A stretch of DNA of 21,216 bases from a virus, in IMG/VR virus record IMGVR_UViG_3300021356_000201, positions 1-21,216 of that record; one strand, written 5' to 3'. The notes beneath the pieces are model-generated. The model saw nothing but the letters and a program-made list of their open reading frames with translations. It had not been told where the DNA came from and ran no database searches. The first letter of the stretch is position 1. Every line of letters begins with the position of its first letter. Both the position numbers and the translations under genes were made by a program. Of this stretch, positions 14,242 to 21,216 are shown one piece after another.

Positions 14242-15021
14242 TTAAGTTGATGGTTGGATTTGATATCTAATATAAGCTACACCATCTCCACCTTTTCCTC
14301 CACCTGACCATGAATATCCAGATCCACCGCCACCGCCTGTGTTAGCGTGTTGAGGCCATCCAGCAGCTGGAGTTCCTCCTCCACCTCCGCCGTTTCCTCT
14401 TCCAGCGTTGTATCCTTTTGATCCGCCACCACCACCTGCGTAGTTGGTAGCACTTCCATTTTGAATAGATGAACTTACTGCAGGGCCTCCGTTTCTTCCT
14501 GATCCACCTCCTGCAGATCCTGCTCCGCCACCTTGGCCTCCAGCATTGTAAGAAGAGTTGTTACCTCCGTTTGAACTTTGAGCTTGTCCAGCATTACCCG
14601 CTGCGGCGTTGACAGAAAACGCAGTGCTTGAAGCACCGTTTTGTCCAGGGGATCCTTGGTTGGAACCATTTCCAACATTAGGGCCACCTGCTCCTAGTGA
14701 TAAAGAATAATCACCCGCTGATCCAGTTACACCTTGTGAATTTTGAGTTAGAGCTCCCGCTCCGCCTCCTCCACCTTCTCCGTGGACAACAGCTCCAGCA
14801 CCGCCTCCACCACCTCCGGTGAAAAAATAATCAAACGTTCCAGCTCCTGGTGAATTACCTTGAGCTGATATTGAAAATTGACCTGAACCATTAAAAGTAT
14901 GAAGCCTATAAATACCATACTCAGTGACTGTACCTCCGTTTGCTAAAATTGCACTAAAACCCCCAGCTGTCAAACCAAAAGCCTTAACTGATCCTGCTCC
15001 TCTAGTGCCTAAAAGTGGCAT
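14242..15021 (-). CDS. Polyglycine tail adhesin-like protein
   Basis: A 259-residue protein with more than one third Gly. The N-terminal 60 residues (including YGIYRLHTFNGSGQF) form a compact strand region like the Gly_rich_2 type tail proteins. From residue 69 onward there are Gly runs of five or six at about 69, 83, 186, 201 and 219, separated by Asn/Ser/Ala-rich linkers, ending in GVAYIRYQIQPST. Such runs can form bundled polyglycine-II helices, as in the gp38 adhesin tip of phage S16. The start has a strong ribosome site (AAGGAGGATAACT). The DNA is locally GC-richer because of the Gly codons, which also creates spurious alternative frames. Host recognition is the likely role; it is a candidate substrate for the nearby hydroxylases. 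Confidence 0.75.
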   Translation of the reverse strand: MPLLGTRGAGSVKAFGLTAGGFSAILANGGTVTEYGIYRLHTFNGSGQFSISAQGNSPGAGTFDYFFTGGGGGGAGAVVHGEGGGGGAGALTQNSQGVTGSAGDYSLSLGAGGPNVGNGSNQGSPGQNGASSTAFSVNAAAGNAGQAQSSNGGNNSSYNAGGQGGGAGSAGGGSGRNGGPAVSSSIQNGSATNYAGGGGGSKGYNAGRGNGGGGGGTPAAGWPQHANTGGGGGSGYSWSGGGKGGDGVAYIRYQIQPST

Positions 15022-15032
15022 AGTTATCCTCC

Positions 15033-16106
15033 TTATGCAAATTGTGTCTGTGATGCCAACACTGTGAATGCAGCATCCCCAGTTTTTATAATAGTATAAG
15101 AATAAGTGTCAAGAGAACTAGCGTTTCCTGCTGAAGGTGCTGAACCACCTTGCCATTCTGGTGTAACTCCAGAGCCATCAATTTGAACTGCTGAGTTATA
15201 GTATGCACTTCCTCCTTGTGAAACAATATGCGCAATAGTTATCGATTCGCCTGCATCCATTATACTATTTAAAGAATTTGATCCGTCACCTCTTATGTTT
15301 AAAGTCCAGTTTGCTGAAGCATCTGTAGTGAAATTCCATATAGATTGAGTTAAAACATCATAGTTGATTGTGCCTGTAGCAGCCGTAGCCTCTGTTGTAA
15401 CTTTTTCCGCTACTTGTTGAATTTTTCCGCCACCATTTAAAGTAACTCTTCCAACACCTTTAGGTGTTAAATTTAAATCTACATTTGAATCACCACCAAT
15501 CGCTGCAACTTCAGGAGCATTTCCTGTTGCTGCGTTAGTCAATTGAGTATTGTTTACCGCAGATGCAGTTGTTTGAAAAGTTAATTGTTCATTACTATTT
15601 TCATCAAGAATGTGATGGTTATCATCGATAATAATATTGTTGTCATTAGTGTCTAAGTCACCACCAAGTTGAGGTGAAGTATCTTCAACAACATCTTTTA
15701 AGAAAAACACATCAACAGCATTTGTTCCATCAACATAAATTACGTGAGTTTTACCCTCAACAATAGTTACGCCTGTACCACTTACTGTTTTAAAAGTTAA
15801 CGTATTTCCTGATCTTGTTGTGCTATCTTTTACGATATAAGTTTTTTCGATACCATCTGGAACATTTACAACTCTTGTTCCAGCTAAAGTTCCTGTTAGA
15901 TTTAGTACAGCATTTCTTGCATTTGATAAAGTTGCATTAGTCATCGCTAAAGTAACATCTGCTGATGCTACATCGATAGCTTCATATCCTGCAATTGCTT
16001 GTTGTACTAAGTTTAAGTTTGTATTTGTTTTATCGCCCCATGTACCAGAGTTTTCCCCTGTTACCATAAGCTCTAATTTTAAATCTGTTGAATAACTTGA
16101 TGCCAT
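15033..16106 (-). CDS. Tail fibre-like structural protein
   Basis: A 357-residue protein with a conserved N-terminal block, LKLELMVTGENSGTWGDKTN, and then NLNLVQQAIAGYEAIDV, which I associate with marine phage tail-fibre-type proteins. The rest is Thr/Asn/Val-rich and beta-structured (TNDNNIIIDDNHHI, LNLTPKGVGRVTLNGGGKI) with repeated strand-turn units, ending with a compact domain (TYSYTIIKTGDAAFTVLA). A ribosome site (AAAGGATAAAAATT) precedes the ATG. There is no enzyme motif. The N-terminus probably anchors the protein to the particle and the remainder projects, by analogy with fibre architecture; this is inference. Confidence 0.75.
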   Translation of the reverse strand: MASSYSTDLKLELMVTGENSGTWGDKTNTNLNLVQQAIAGYEAIDVASADVTLAMTNATLSNARNAVLNLTGTLAGTRVVNVPDGIEKTYIVKDSTTRSGNTLTFKTVSGTGVTIVEGKTHVIYVDGTNAVDVFFLKDVVEDTSPQLGGDLDTNDNNIIIDDNHHILDENSNEQLTFQTTASAVNNTQLTNAATGNAPEVAAIGGDSNVDLNLTPKGVGRVTLNGGGKIQQVAEKVTTEATAATGTINYDVLTQSIWNFTTDASANWTLNIRGDGSNSLNSIMDAGESITIAHIVSQGGSAYYNSAVQIDGSGVTPEWQGGSAPSAGNASSLDTYSYTIIKTGDAAFTVLASQTQFA

Positions 16107-16144
16107 AATTTTTATCCTTTATAATTAATCTAATTTTATTTCTA

Positions 16145-17347
16145 TTAAGCCGCCTTGTCAACTACCGTCCAAGTTGGACTCGAACCAGGGTCAACAAGCT
16201 CCCATGCATTTAAGCCTATTGTACCAGTTGTTGATGTCATTGTCATTCCTGTTGGTTCTGCTGTATCACTAATTCCTGCTAAGAAATCACCAATTACTAT
16301 AGTTCCTACGCTGAATCCTGTAATATTTATCCTTACATTTGTGAACGCATCTTCATCACCAAGAGTTGTCGTTAATAAACCTGCACTTGTTACAGGTACA
16401 TTAGCATCTCCCGATACAGATTCTTGACCTGTGTTTGAAGTAATTGATATACCTGTTACATCAACTTCAACTGAAGGTACAGCAACTTCTTCACCTCCTA
16501 TTCCAATATCAGTTCCAACTGATTGACCCCATTGTCCATCACCCCAAGCTGTTTCACCCCAAGGCTGAGCAGAAGCCGTTGTAACTTGTACTTCAATTAC
16601 AGGACCACCAAAAGCACTACCAATATTTGATGTAATTTCTATTCCAGAATCAATGATTACTGGAATTTCAACTGTGCCTAGACTTGTTGTTAAAGAATTA
16701 CCTGAAACTTGTACATTACCATCAGCAACATGTTCAGTTTCAGTTCCGAGAAGAACTGTGATTCCATCACCAACACCCCACATACCTGCACCCCAATACT
16801 CAGTGCCCCATTCATCATTTGATGGAGATGTTACTGGAACTACAACTAACTCTCCTGCAAAAACACTTGTTTCACTAATTGCTAATGATACGCTTCCTGT
16901 TTCGAAGAGCACAGAAGTTCCTGCAACTACTCCTTGTACTGTAAAATTACTTTCAATACCTGTTACGGATACGTTAGCATCCGCTGTAATTAATTCTTCG
17001 CCTTGAGAAATTGTAAGTGCTTGTCCTGTTAAATCGATATTAGGGTTTGCTAAATCACCCCATTCACCTTCGTTCCAAGCTAAACCACCCCAACCAATAT
17101 TAATTTCTGAGGTTACAGTTACTGTTCCTATATTTGCTGATAAAGATATACCACCTTGAAGAACAATAGAATTTGCTAGAGTACCCCATTCTCCTGCACT
17201 CCATGATTTTGCTCCCCATCCAACAGATGATTCAGCATCAACAGTTCCTAAGTCTGCTGATAAAGAAGAACTACTTGGGGTAATATTGTTTTGATTACTT
17301 TGCCATGAGTTAGAACCCCATGAAAATTGTCCCCAAGTAGTTGCCAT
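16145..17347 (-). CDS. Trp-triplet repeat virion-like protein
   Basis: A 400-residue protein with five copies of a Trp motif in which three tryptophans are exactly five residues apart: Trp 5/10/15, 44/49/54, 86/91/96, 180/185/190 and 263/268/273. The best-formed copies read GWGxxxWxxGEWG. Between the copies are beta modules with recurring phrases like LSADLGTV, LSANIGTV and LTTSLGTV. Two further Trp (382, 393) end the protein, in GLNAWELV and PTWTVVD. There is no signal peptide or enzyme motif. The ribosome site is AAGAGGTAATATGA. Position after the adaptor genes and before the fibres suggests a virion or fibre-associated role. Because a tryptophan-halogenase-like enzyme is encoded in the cassette downstream, its exposed Trp repeats are a conceivable target, which is speculative. 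Confidence 0.75.
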   Translation of the reverse strand: MATTWGQFSWGSNSWQSNQNNITPSSSSLSADLGTVDAESSVGWGAKSWSAGEWGTLANSIVLQGGISLSANIGTVTVTSEINIGWGGLAWNEGEWGDLANPNIDLTGQALTISQGEELITADANVSVTGIESNFTVQGVVAGTSVLFETGSVSLAISETSVFAGELVVVPVTSPSNDEWGTEYWGAGMWGVGDGITVLLGTETEHVADGNVQVSGNSLTTSLGTVEIPVIIDSGIEITSNIGSAFGGPVIEVQVTTASAQPWGETAWGDGQWGQSVGTDIGIGGEEVAVPSVEVDVTGISITSNTGQESVSGDANVPVTSAGLLTTTLGDEDAFTNVRINITGFSVGTIVIGDFLAGISDTAEPTGMTMTSTTGTIGLNAWELVDPGSSPTWTVVDKAA

Positions 17348-17362
17348 TCATATTACCTCTTG

Positions 17363-17794
17363 TTACGCTATTCTTAAAATAGCCGCCGAAGAGGTAAAGT
17401 TAGGAAACTGAATTGTAAATGTTCCACTTGTTGCAGTTTTATCCGAACCAAAATCTAAAACACAAACTGCTTTGTTAGCTTCAGTTGAGTTATAGATTAA
17501 AGCACCTCTCGCAGTAAGTGTTACTCCTGTGAAAGATAAATCTGCAAAGTCAACGATCGCGACTCCGCCTGTTGCTAATGAAGTTTGTTGTGATTGGAGA
17601 GTTCCTCCTTTTGCTGTGTACTGCCCTGAAGCAGAAACTTCGTTACCTGTAGTGTATGAAGTTGTAGTTGCAGCTAAACTTGCTTGTGATGTGTAAAGTG
17701 CTAATTTAAAAACGTCACCACCATTCTCTAAATCATGGACTCCCTCAAGAATCTCTTTTTTGAATGAATTGGCTACTGCTTGTGTTATTGCCAT
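17363..17794 (-). CDS. Small beta-rich virion-like protein
   Basis: A 143-residue protein: a short helix (AVANSFKKEILEGVHDL) followed by strands rich in Thr, Ser and Ala, with phrases VFKLALYTSQASL, GGVAIVDFADLSF and FTIQFPNF. Length and composition match small virion proteins often seen between connector and tail-fibre genes of marine phages, but I cannot name the family. The ribosome site AAGGAGAAAATAAC is strong. It lies 24 bases after the adaptor gene, and 15 bases before the Trp-repeat gene. No catalytic residues or membrane segment. Confidence 0.72.
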   Translation of the reverse strand: MAITQAVANSFKKEILEGVHDLENGGDVFKLALYTSQASLAATTTSYTTGNEVSASGQYTAKGGTLQSQQTSLATGGVAIVDFADLSFTGVTLTARGALIYNSTEANKAVCVLDFGSDKTATSGTFTIQFPNFTSSAAILRIA

Positions 17795-17818
17795 GTTATT
17801 TTCTCCTTATTAAAATCT

Positions 17819-18508
17819 TTAATTATTCGGCGAAGGCGAAGGAATTTTAACTCTCGGCACTCCGTCCGTATACTCATCTCTACGTCTTCTACCCATTTGT
17901 TCCAACGCAAAACTTTGTATAGAAACATTATACTTGTCTGAATAGATTTTGTACATATCCATCGGTCCTTTTAAAAACTCATAAGCTTGTACCATTACCG
18001 CATTAAATAATAGATCCTGAGCATTTTTTGATAAATATGTTTCTGTGTTTGTAGATGAAAGTGCTTCAGGTGAGTAAATATAACTTAATTGTACTTTGTA
18101 TTGAGCATCTGGTGCAGGAGCCATTATTAAAGTTGTTTCCTTCCAATTAGCATAATATTTAGGAACTCCTGTTGCTCCTGTTGCATTGTATTCGAATATA
18201 AAACTTGTATCTCTTTTGTCTAAATAATCTTTAGTAGTCGGTGTTTGAGATGAATCAAAAACCAAAAATGATCTTACAATTATAGACGTTCTTGTAGATG
18301 TTGTAGCTGGAGAACTTGGTAAATCTAAATAAGGTGAACCAATATTAACATTGGCTGTAGCATATTCTCTAGTGTAATCTGCATCTACTTCTCTAAAGAT
18401 TCTCATTTCAGCATCTCTGATCATCCCTTGGATAATAGAATCACTCAAAACCGAAGAACCAACTTCAGTGTAATCTCTAACCTTTTGTAATAGCTCAGCG
18501 TACGTCAT
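17819..18508 (-). CDS. Head-tail adaptor, phage SU10 adaptor-like
   Basis: A 229-residue protein that matches my memory of the SU10 adaptor family of podophages: start MTYAELLQKVRDYTEV, then DSIIQGMIRDAEMRIFREVD, with a central VPKYYANWKETTLIMAPAP segment and a helical C-terminal part (LLFNAVMVQAYEFLKGPMDM). Such adaptors form a ring under the portal that joins it to the tail nozzle. The C-terminus is basic and then Pro/Ser-rich. Coupled to the upstream gene by an ATGA overlap. Its presence with the nozzle-like protein is the main reason to call the phage a podovirus; the assignment should be tested by profile search. Confidence 0.78.
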   Translation of the reverse strand: MTYAELLQKVRDYTEVGSSVLSDSIIQGMIRDAEMRIFREVDADYTREYATANVNIGSPYLDLPSSPATTSTRTSIIVRSFLVFDSSQTPTTKDYLDKRDTSFIFEYNATGATGVPKYYANWKETTLIMAPAPDAQYKVQLSYIYSPEALSSTNTETYLSKNAQDLLFNAVMVQAYEFLKGPMDMYKIYSDKYNVSIQSFALEQMGRRRRDEYTDGVPRVKIPSPSPNN

Positions 18509-18849
18509 GATATACTAATTGTAACACTCCCTACTGAAGAATCTACTTGTCTCTTTTTATTTTCTTCTAACGGGTCTTCAGATGGTTGCATTCCGTTAGA
18601 TGTAAATTGACCTGGCCAATATTGTGGATCTAAATAAACTGTTACAGGAGCTGCTCTTTGTGGTCTAGCATTCCATAGTGCAACAGGATCAGCTGTGTGA
18701 GGCTTAGGGTCTAATTGTGGATGTTTGGCTTCAAATTCAGATGTATGAACCCATGATCCATTCCATTCTTTAACCATTTCTCTATAGGGAAAAGCTTGTC
18801 CTGATCTATCAGATATCGATTGGGAATATTTTCCTTTAGCGTAAGCCAT
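18505..18849 (-). CDS. Hypothetical protein between the two adaptor genes
   Basis: A 114-residue polar protein starting MAYAKGKYSQSISDRSGQAF and containing FPYREMVKEWNGSWVHTSEF, several Trp and Pro residues (PKPHTADPVALWNARPQRA) and DPQYWPGQF. I do not recognise a family. It lacks a signal peptide, membrane segment or catalytic motif. It overlaps the upstream gene by one base (TAATG) and the SU10-like adaptor by ATGA, so it is probably co-translated with the connector proteins and may be a minor component of the portal-tail junction. Confidence 0.72.
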   Translation of the reverse strand: MAYAKGKYSQSISDRSGQAFPYREMVKEWNGSWVHTSEFEAKHPQLDPKPHTADPVALWNARPQRAAPVTVYLDPQYWPGQFTSNGMQPSEDPLEENKKRQVDSSVGSVTISIS

Positions 18850-19523
18850 TATGATCCTTGTGGGTAATAAACATTAGGAGAAATATAAACAGATGTTCTT
18901 TGTCCATCTTCTTCTAATGCTCTTTTAAGTTCATCTTCGTATAATAATTTTAAAGCTTGAATTCTGTCTGGTGCAATTTTTTGTGATAAATAAAAAGCTA
19001 ATCCTGAAACCATACAAGGGAAAAATCTAAATGGCATATCTCCTGTGTTAGTGTAAGCACCTACATCTTCAATTCTTGCAAGATAGTAATAAAATATATT
19101 AGTAACTGCGCTTGTATCAGGAGCTAAATATAAACTTATAGTTGGTGTAATTTGTCTATCAACATAGTATTGCGATGGAGTTCCTGTTGCAGTTTTATTT
19201 GGAATCGCAATGTACTCAGATCTAGAAACTTTAGTTAAGGTTTGTTGATTACCACCTGAAACAGTTACAACAGCTTCTAAAACATCATTACAATCACTTG
19301 GTGTATTGTAAGTTACTTGTCCATTAACTAATGTTTCTGTTTTTGATTTTACTTTCCAGAGATTGATACCTCTGTTACCCCATTCAGAAAATAAAAGATT
19401 TAAACTTCTTCTAGCAGATTTTAAATCGTAACCAGAATTAGTTCTTACGCCACATCTTTCGTAAGCCTCTTCAATGACCTCATCAATTGATGGGTTAAAA
19501 CTTGTAGTTCCTGAACTAGCCAT
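18849..19523 (-). CDS. Connector / head completion-like protein
   Basis: A 224-residue protein starting SFNPSIDEVIEEAYERCGV (residues 7-25), followed by helix-forming SARRSLNLLFSEWGNRGINLW. This order, a helix with an AYERCG-like turn and then a long helix with LLxEW, resembles P22 gp4-type packaged-DNA stabilising proteins and similar head-tail connectors. The middle is beta-rich (TLVNGQVTYNTPSDC) and the C-terminus helical (FRFFPCMVSGLAFYLSQKIA). The ribosome site is TAAGGATGA before the ATG. It is the first gene of the connector block, and its stop overlaps the next ATG. The call rests on gene order and this pattern. Confidence 0.72.
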   Translation of the reverse strand: MASSGTTSFNPSIDEVIEEAYERCGVRTNSGYDLKSARRSLNLLFSEWGNRGINLWKVKSKTETLVNGQVTYNTPSDCNDVLEAVVTVSGGNQQTLTKVSRSEYIAIPNKTATGTPSQYYVDRQITPTISLYLAPDTSAVTNIFYYYLARIEDVGAYTNTGDMPFRFFPCMVSGLAFYLSQKIAPDRIQALKLLYEDELKRALEEDGQRTSVYISPNVYYPQGS

Positions 19524-19530
19524 TTCATCC

Positions 19531-19689
19531 TTACGCTAATATTTTTTCTTGCAAATGTGGAGGTAGATTTTTTTGTTTGCCAACTAATTTACCTGTCTTA
19601 GCCCCAATCATACCAGACATTTTGTAGTTTTTCTTTCCACCACCTATTGGCATTCCACCAGCTTTTTTTTTCGTCATAGTTTTTTTCAT
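19531..19689 (-). CDS. Small Lys/Gly/Met-rich protein (52 aa)
   Basis: Translation from the ATG at 19689 gives 52 residues starting MKKTMTKKKAGGMPIGGGKK, then MSGMIGAKTGKLVGKQKN and PPHLQEKILA. Its ATG overlaps the upstream TAA by one base (TAATG). Marine phages often carry mini-proteins rich in K, G and M in this region, but I know of no function. It is basic and could bind nucleic acid or pack inside the head. Confidence 0.6.
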   Translation of the reverse strand: MKKTMTKKKAGGMPIGGGKKNYKMSGMIGAKTGKLVGKQKNLPPHLQEKILA

Positions 19690-19868
19690 TACTTTACTCC
19701 TTTAAAATTTCCCCCCTTGATAGCGATACCCATACCACCACAAGAGAATGTTTTAACACCCATTAATTGTTTTCTTCTTTTTATGTAATCAGCTGCACTA
19801 GTATTCTTTTTCTTAGTCGCTTCTTTTAATGCTTTCAAATATTTTTTGTATTCTGTTGCTTCGTCCAT
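19689..19868 (-). CDS. Small basic protein (59 aa) with helical N-terminus
   Basis: The ATG at 19868 gives 59 residues starting MDEATEYKKYLKALKEATKK, a probable amphipathic helix, followed by a basic stretch (YIKRRKQLMGVKT) and a Gly-rich end with FSCGGMGIAIKGGNFKGVK. A clear ribosome site (CTAGGAGAAATT) precedes it. It lies 8 bases after the 130-residue protein gene and couples to the next gene by TAATG. No family recognised. Confidence 0.6.
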   Translation of the reverse strand: MDEATEYKKYLKALKEATKKKNTSAADYIKRRKQLMGVKTFSCGGMGIAIKGGNFKGVK

Positions 19869-19876
19869 AATTTCTC

Positions 19877-20269
19877 CTAGTAATCTATCATACCACCATA
19901 GTATAATTTAGTAAACGTACCTTTAGATGCATAAGTCTTAACATTTGTAGGTTTTGGTCCTGTATTACCTGCTGACCTTTTCCTTGCAACGGCACTCCGC
20001 CTCTGGGATTCTGTCATCCTTGCCGCTTTTGCAGCAGGGACGCACTTTGGATATTTTCTTTTTGAACCACTTGCAGATTTTCTTCCACATTCTTTGTATC
20101 CTCCACCTTTTTTCTTTGAACCTATATCAACCCATTTTTCATCAAACCATTTTTTAAGGCCACCTCTTTTCATGCCACCTGCTGGAACACAGTTGGGAAC
20201 CATTCTCCCACCTTTTTTCTTCATGCCCTTTTGGACATATCCTTCCCAACATGAGCCTCGTTCACTCAT
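19877..20269 (-). CDS. Cys/Lys/Gly-rich protein, DUF5872-like
   Basis: A 130-residue, strongly basic protein. Two short repeats read RMVPNCVPAGG (about 23-32) and RKYPKCVPAA (about 71-80), each with one Cys in an NCVP or KCVP context. Between them is KKWFDEKWVDIGSKKKGGGY (39-58) and ECGRKSASGSKRKYPKC, and then AARMTESQRRSAVARKRSAG. I associate the WFDEKWVDI...ECGRK...KYPKC pattern with a domain found in marine phages and algal giant viruses (I believe DUF5872), of unknown function. It overlaps the upstream gene by ATGA. The charge suggests nucleic-acid contact or packing in the head. Confidence 0.7.
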   Translation of the reverse strand: MSERGSCWEGYVQKGMKKKGGRMVPNCVPAGGMKRGGLKKWFDEKWVDIGSKKKGGGYKECGRKSASGSKRKYPKCVPAAKAARMTESQRRSAVARKRSAGNTGPKPTNVKTYASKGTFTKLYYGGMIDY

Positions 20270-20511
20270 TTTAATAAATCGCCGTAATATTTTTTTGAAG
20301 ATAAATTAGAATAATTTTTACCATCCATTTCAACTTCTATGAATTTACCCATGTAAGCTTTCTTAGGACCCCAATCTTTTCTTTTTGTACCTGATGGATC
20401 TTTTATTTTACCAGCACAAATTTTGCTAGCATATGCGTTCGCGTATGCACTGGGATATACCTTGAATTTTCTTTTGGCTGCAGCCTTGCCTCTAGCACAT
20501 AGTTTTGTCAT
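20266..20511 (-). CDS. Small basic protein with KVYPSAYANAYASKIC motif
   Basis: An 81-residue protein beginning MTKLCARGKAAAKRKFKVYP and continuing SAYANAYASKICAGK, with two Cys flanking a Lys/Ala-rich segment. I recall this RGKAAAKRKFKVYPSAYAN phrase from marine phage and algal virus mini-proteins. Function unknown. Its ATG is reached through a 53-base gap that contains an inverted repeat and an AGAGG sequence which could be a distant ribosome site. It overlaps the next gene by ATGA and the two probably work together, as such motifs may be fused in other viruses (from memory). Confidence 0.68.
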   Translation of the reverse strand: MTKLCARGKAAAKRKFKVYPSAYANAYASKICAGKIKDPSGTKRKDWGPKKAYMGKFIEVEMDGKNYSNLSSKKYYGDLLK

Positions 20512-20515
20512 TGTC

Positions 20516-20569
20516 TTTAAGCCTCTTTCGGTTGTACAACTTTTTAGATTGTATCACTTTAGGCTTAAA
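20516..20569. repeat. Inverted repeat with internal palindrome
   Basis: The 9-base arms TTTAAGCCT (20516-20524) and AGGCTTAAA (20561-20569) are perfect reverse complements separated by 36 bases. The loop holds a perfect 10-base palindrome, GTTGTACAAC (20531-20540). The right arm covers the stop codon of the 47-residue gene and the left arm lies 5 bases from the next ATG. It could be an RNA hairpin controlling re-initiation, a protein site or chance; no T-run follows as in a terminator. Confidence 0.45.
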
Positions 20570-20708
20570 CAGTAAATGTCCTAGCGAGAGGATTCTTTTT
20601 ATTGGATTTTTTAACGTATAATTTCTTTTTTTCTTTTTTCTTTTCATCTTTGGCACCACGTAATTTGCCATCTATCTGTTGTGTCATTTGTGATCTACTT
20701 ATTGTCAT
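20565..20708 (-). CDS. Small lysine-rich protein (47 aa)
   Basis: The ATG at 20708 gives 47 residues starting MTISRSQMTQQIDGKLRGAK, followed by a Lys/Glu run (DEKKKEKKKL) and YVKKSNKKNPLARTFTV. A ribosome site (AAAGGATTTAGT) precedes it and its ATG overlaps the stop of the M15 peptidase gene as ATGA, so it is probably translated. It is highly basic. No function or family can be stated. Confidence 0.6.
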   Translation of the reverse strand: MTISRSQMTQQIDGKLRGAKDEKKKEKKKLYVKKSNKKNPLARTFTV

Positions 20709-21181
20709 ACTAAATCCTTTGCTTTTCCTATTATTGGTTTATATTTAGTTTTACCCTCAGATTTATATGCATGCAAGAACTGTTTTCTTGGTTGATCAGG
20801 TGTGTAGCTGCAATGTATCCACCCACTGTTCGGCTCACCAGGAGTATAGAACTCCAATATTAATTGATCATAGTCTAGATTTTGATTTATCCAATCAGCT
20901 AGCTCAGCATTGTCTGTACCCATCACTTCAAAATCCGCAGCTTCTGCACGGGCATGTTGGCTGTTGATCGAGCTACCTATTTTTAGGCACAGCTGCTCAC
21001 TACGGAACCCGCTAGTCACTTTTACTCTGCCGAAGTGATCACGTACGGGCTGTAAAATATTTTCACAAAGTGCTTTAAGTTTTTCTATCTGACCTGAGTT
21101 TGGATTGTTATTTATATCCAAACGAATAGCAGTGTCTGATTTAATTAATTCTTGTAAACTAAAATTACGTGTTAATTCCAT
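20705..21181 (-). CDS. Peptidase M15-type lysis enzyme
   Basis: A 158-residue protein of the Peptidase_M15_3 type (D-Ala-D-Ala carboxypeptidase/endolysin-like). FSLQELIKSDTAIRLDINN (7-25) is the usual start. VTSGFRSEQL (55-64) and SQHARAEAADFEV (74-86) carry the zinc ligands His 76 and Asp 83, and WIHCSY (131-136) provides the third ligand His 133. Family members cut the peptide part of peptidoglycan to release phage. There is no signal peptide, so export would need a holin or other route, not seen here. The ATG at 21181 has a Shine-Dalgarno (GGAGTAATT). It is the first gene in the window; the 35 bases upstream probably include the end of the preceding gene. Confidence 0.9.
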   Translation of the reverse strand: MELTRNFSLQELIKSDTAIRLDINNNPNSGQIEKLKALCENILQPVRDHFGRVKVTSGFRSEQLCLKIGSSINSQHARAEAADFEVMGTDNAELADWINQNLDYDQLILEFYTPGEPNSGWIHCSYTPDQPRKQFLHAYKSEGKTKYKPIIGKAKDLV

Positions 21182-21216
21182 AATTACTCCAATATTAGTT
21201 TTTTAATTGATTTTGA

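Noticed and set aside
14277-14687. Extra minus-strand frames of 60 and 70 codons inside the polyglycine gene
   Set aside because: They are a by-product of repeated Gly codons read in another frame; the translated sequences are Glu/Val/Leu-rich with no plausible domain and no ribosome site.
14280-14830. Repeat tract in the DNA of the polyglycine gene as a CRISPR or satellite
   Set aside because: The repetition is codon-level (Gly triplets) with irregular spacing and no constant spacer-repeat structure.
16155-17006. Long plus-strand frames opposite the Trp-repeat gene
   Set aside because: Thr/Val/Pro-rich translations mirror the repeated codons of the real gene; no start site or known family.

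Overview
The window looks like the structural (virion) half of an AT-rich tailed-phage genome, most likely an uncultured marine podovirus. Every gene I accept lies on the minus strand and reads from right to left. The support is an M15 lysis peptidase, two connector-like proteins (one resembling the phage SU10 adaptor), a large nozzle/DNA-stabilisation-like protein, several fibre-like proteins, and small Lys/Gly/Cys-rich proteins of kinds I associate with open-ocean phages. No tRNA, rRNA, CRISPR array, integrase or transposase was seen. The host cannot be read from the sequence; an AT-rich marine bacterium is an inference.

Layout in transcription order. (1) 21181-19531: M15 peptidase and five small basic proteins. 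(2) 19523-17363: head-tail connector proteins and a small virion-like protein. (3) 17347-13623: fibre/adhesin region with a protein carrying five Trp-triplet repeats, a tail-fibre-like protein, a polyglycine protein and a cyanophage-type accessory protein. (4) 13591-4633: twelve enzyme genes with no intergenic base. They are eight 2-oxoglutarate/Fe(II) dioxygenase-like proteins, two paralogous sulfotransferases, one carbamoyltransferase and one flavin-dependent tryptophan-halogenase-like protein. (5) 4607-1835: the nozzle protein and four small proteins. (6) 1835-155: two glycosyltransferases (GT-B and GT-A type). (7) 95-1: the start of another virion-type gene.

The enzyme cassette is the remarkable part. 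It interrupts a virion module, is visibly more AT-rich than its flanks, mostly lacks Shine-Dalgarno sequences and overlaps at all eleven internal junctions. Its chemistry is coherent: dioxygenases could install hydroxyl groups, and the sulfo-, carbamoyl- and glycosyltransferases could cap them. It has no carrier protein, assembly-line enzyme or obvious precursor peptide, so the substrate probably lies outside the cassette: a virion protein (fibre or nozzle), a host surface glycan, or less likely a free metabolite or DNA. The Trp-repeat protein and the polyglycine fibre, both just upstream, are the candidate substrates I would test first. Functions are read from motifs only; no search was run.
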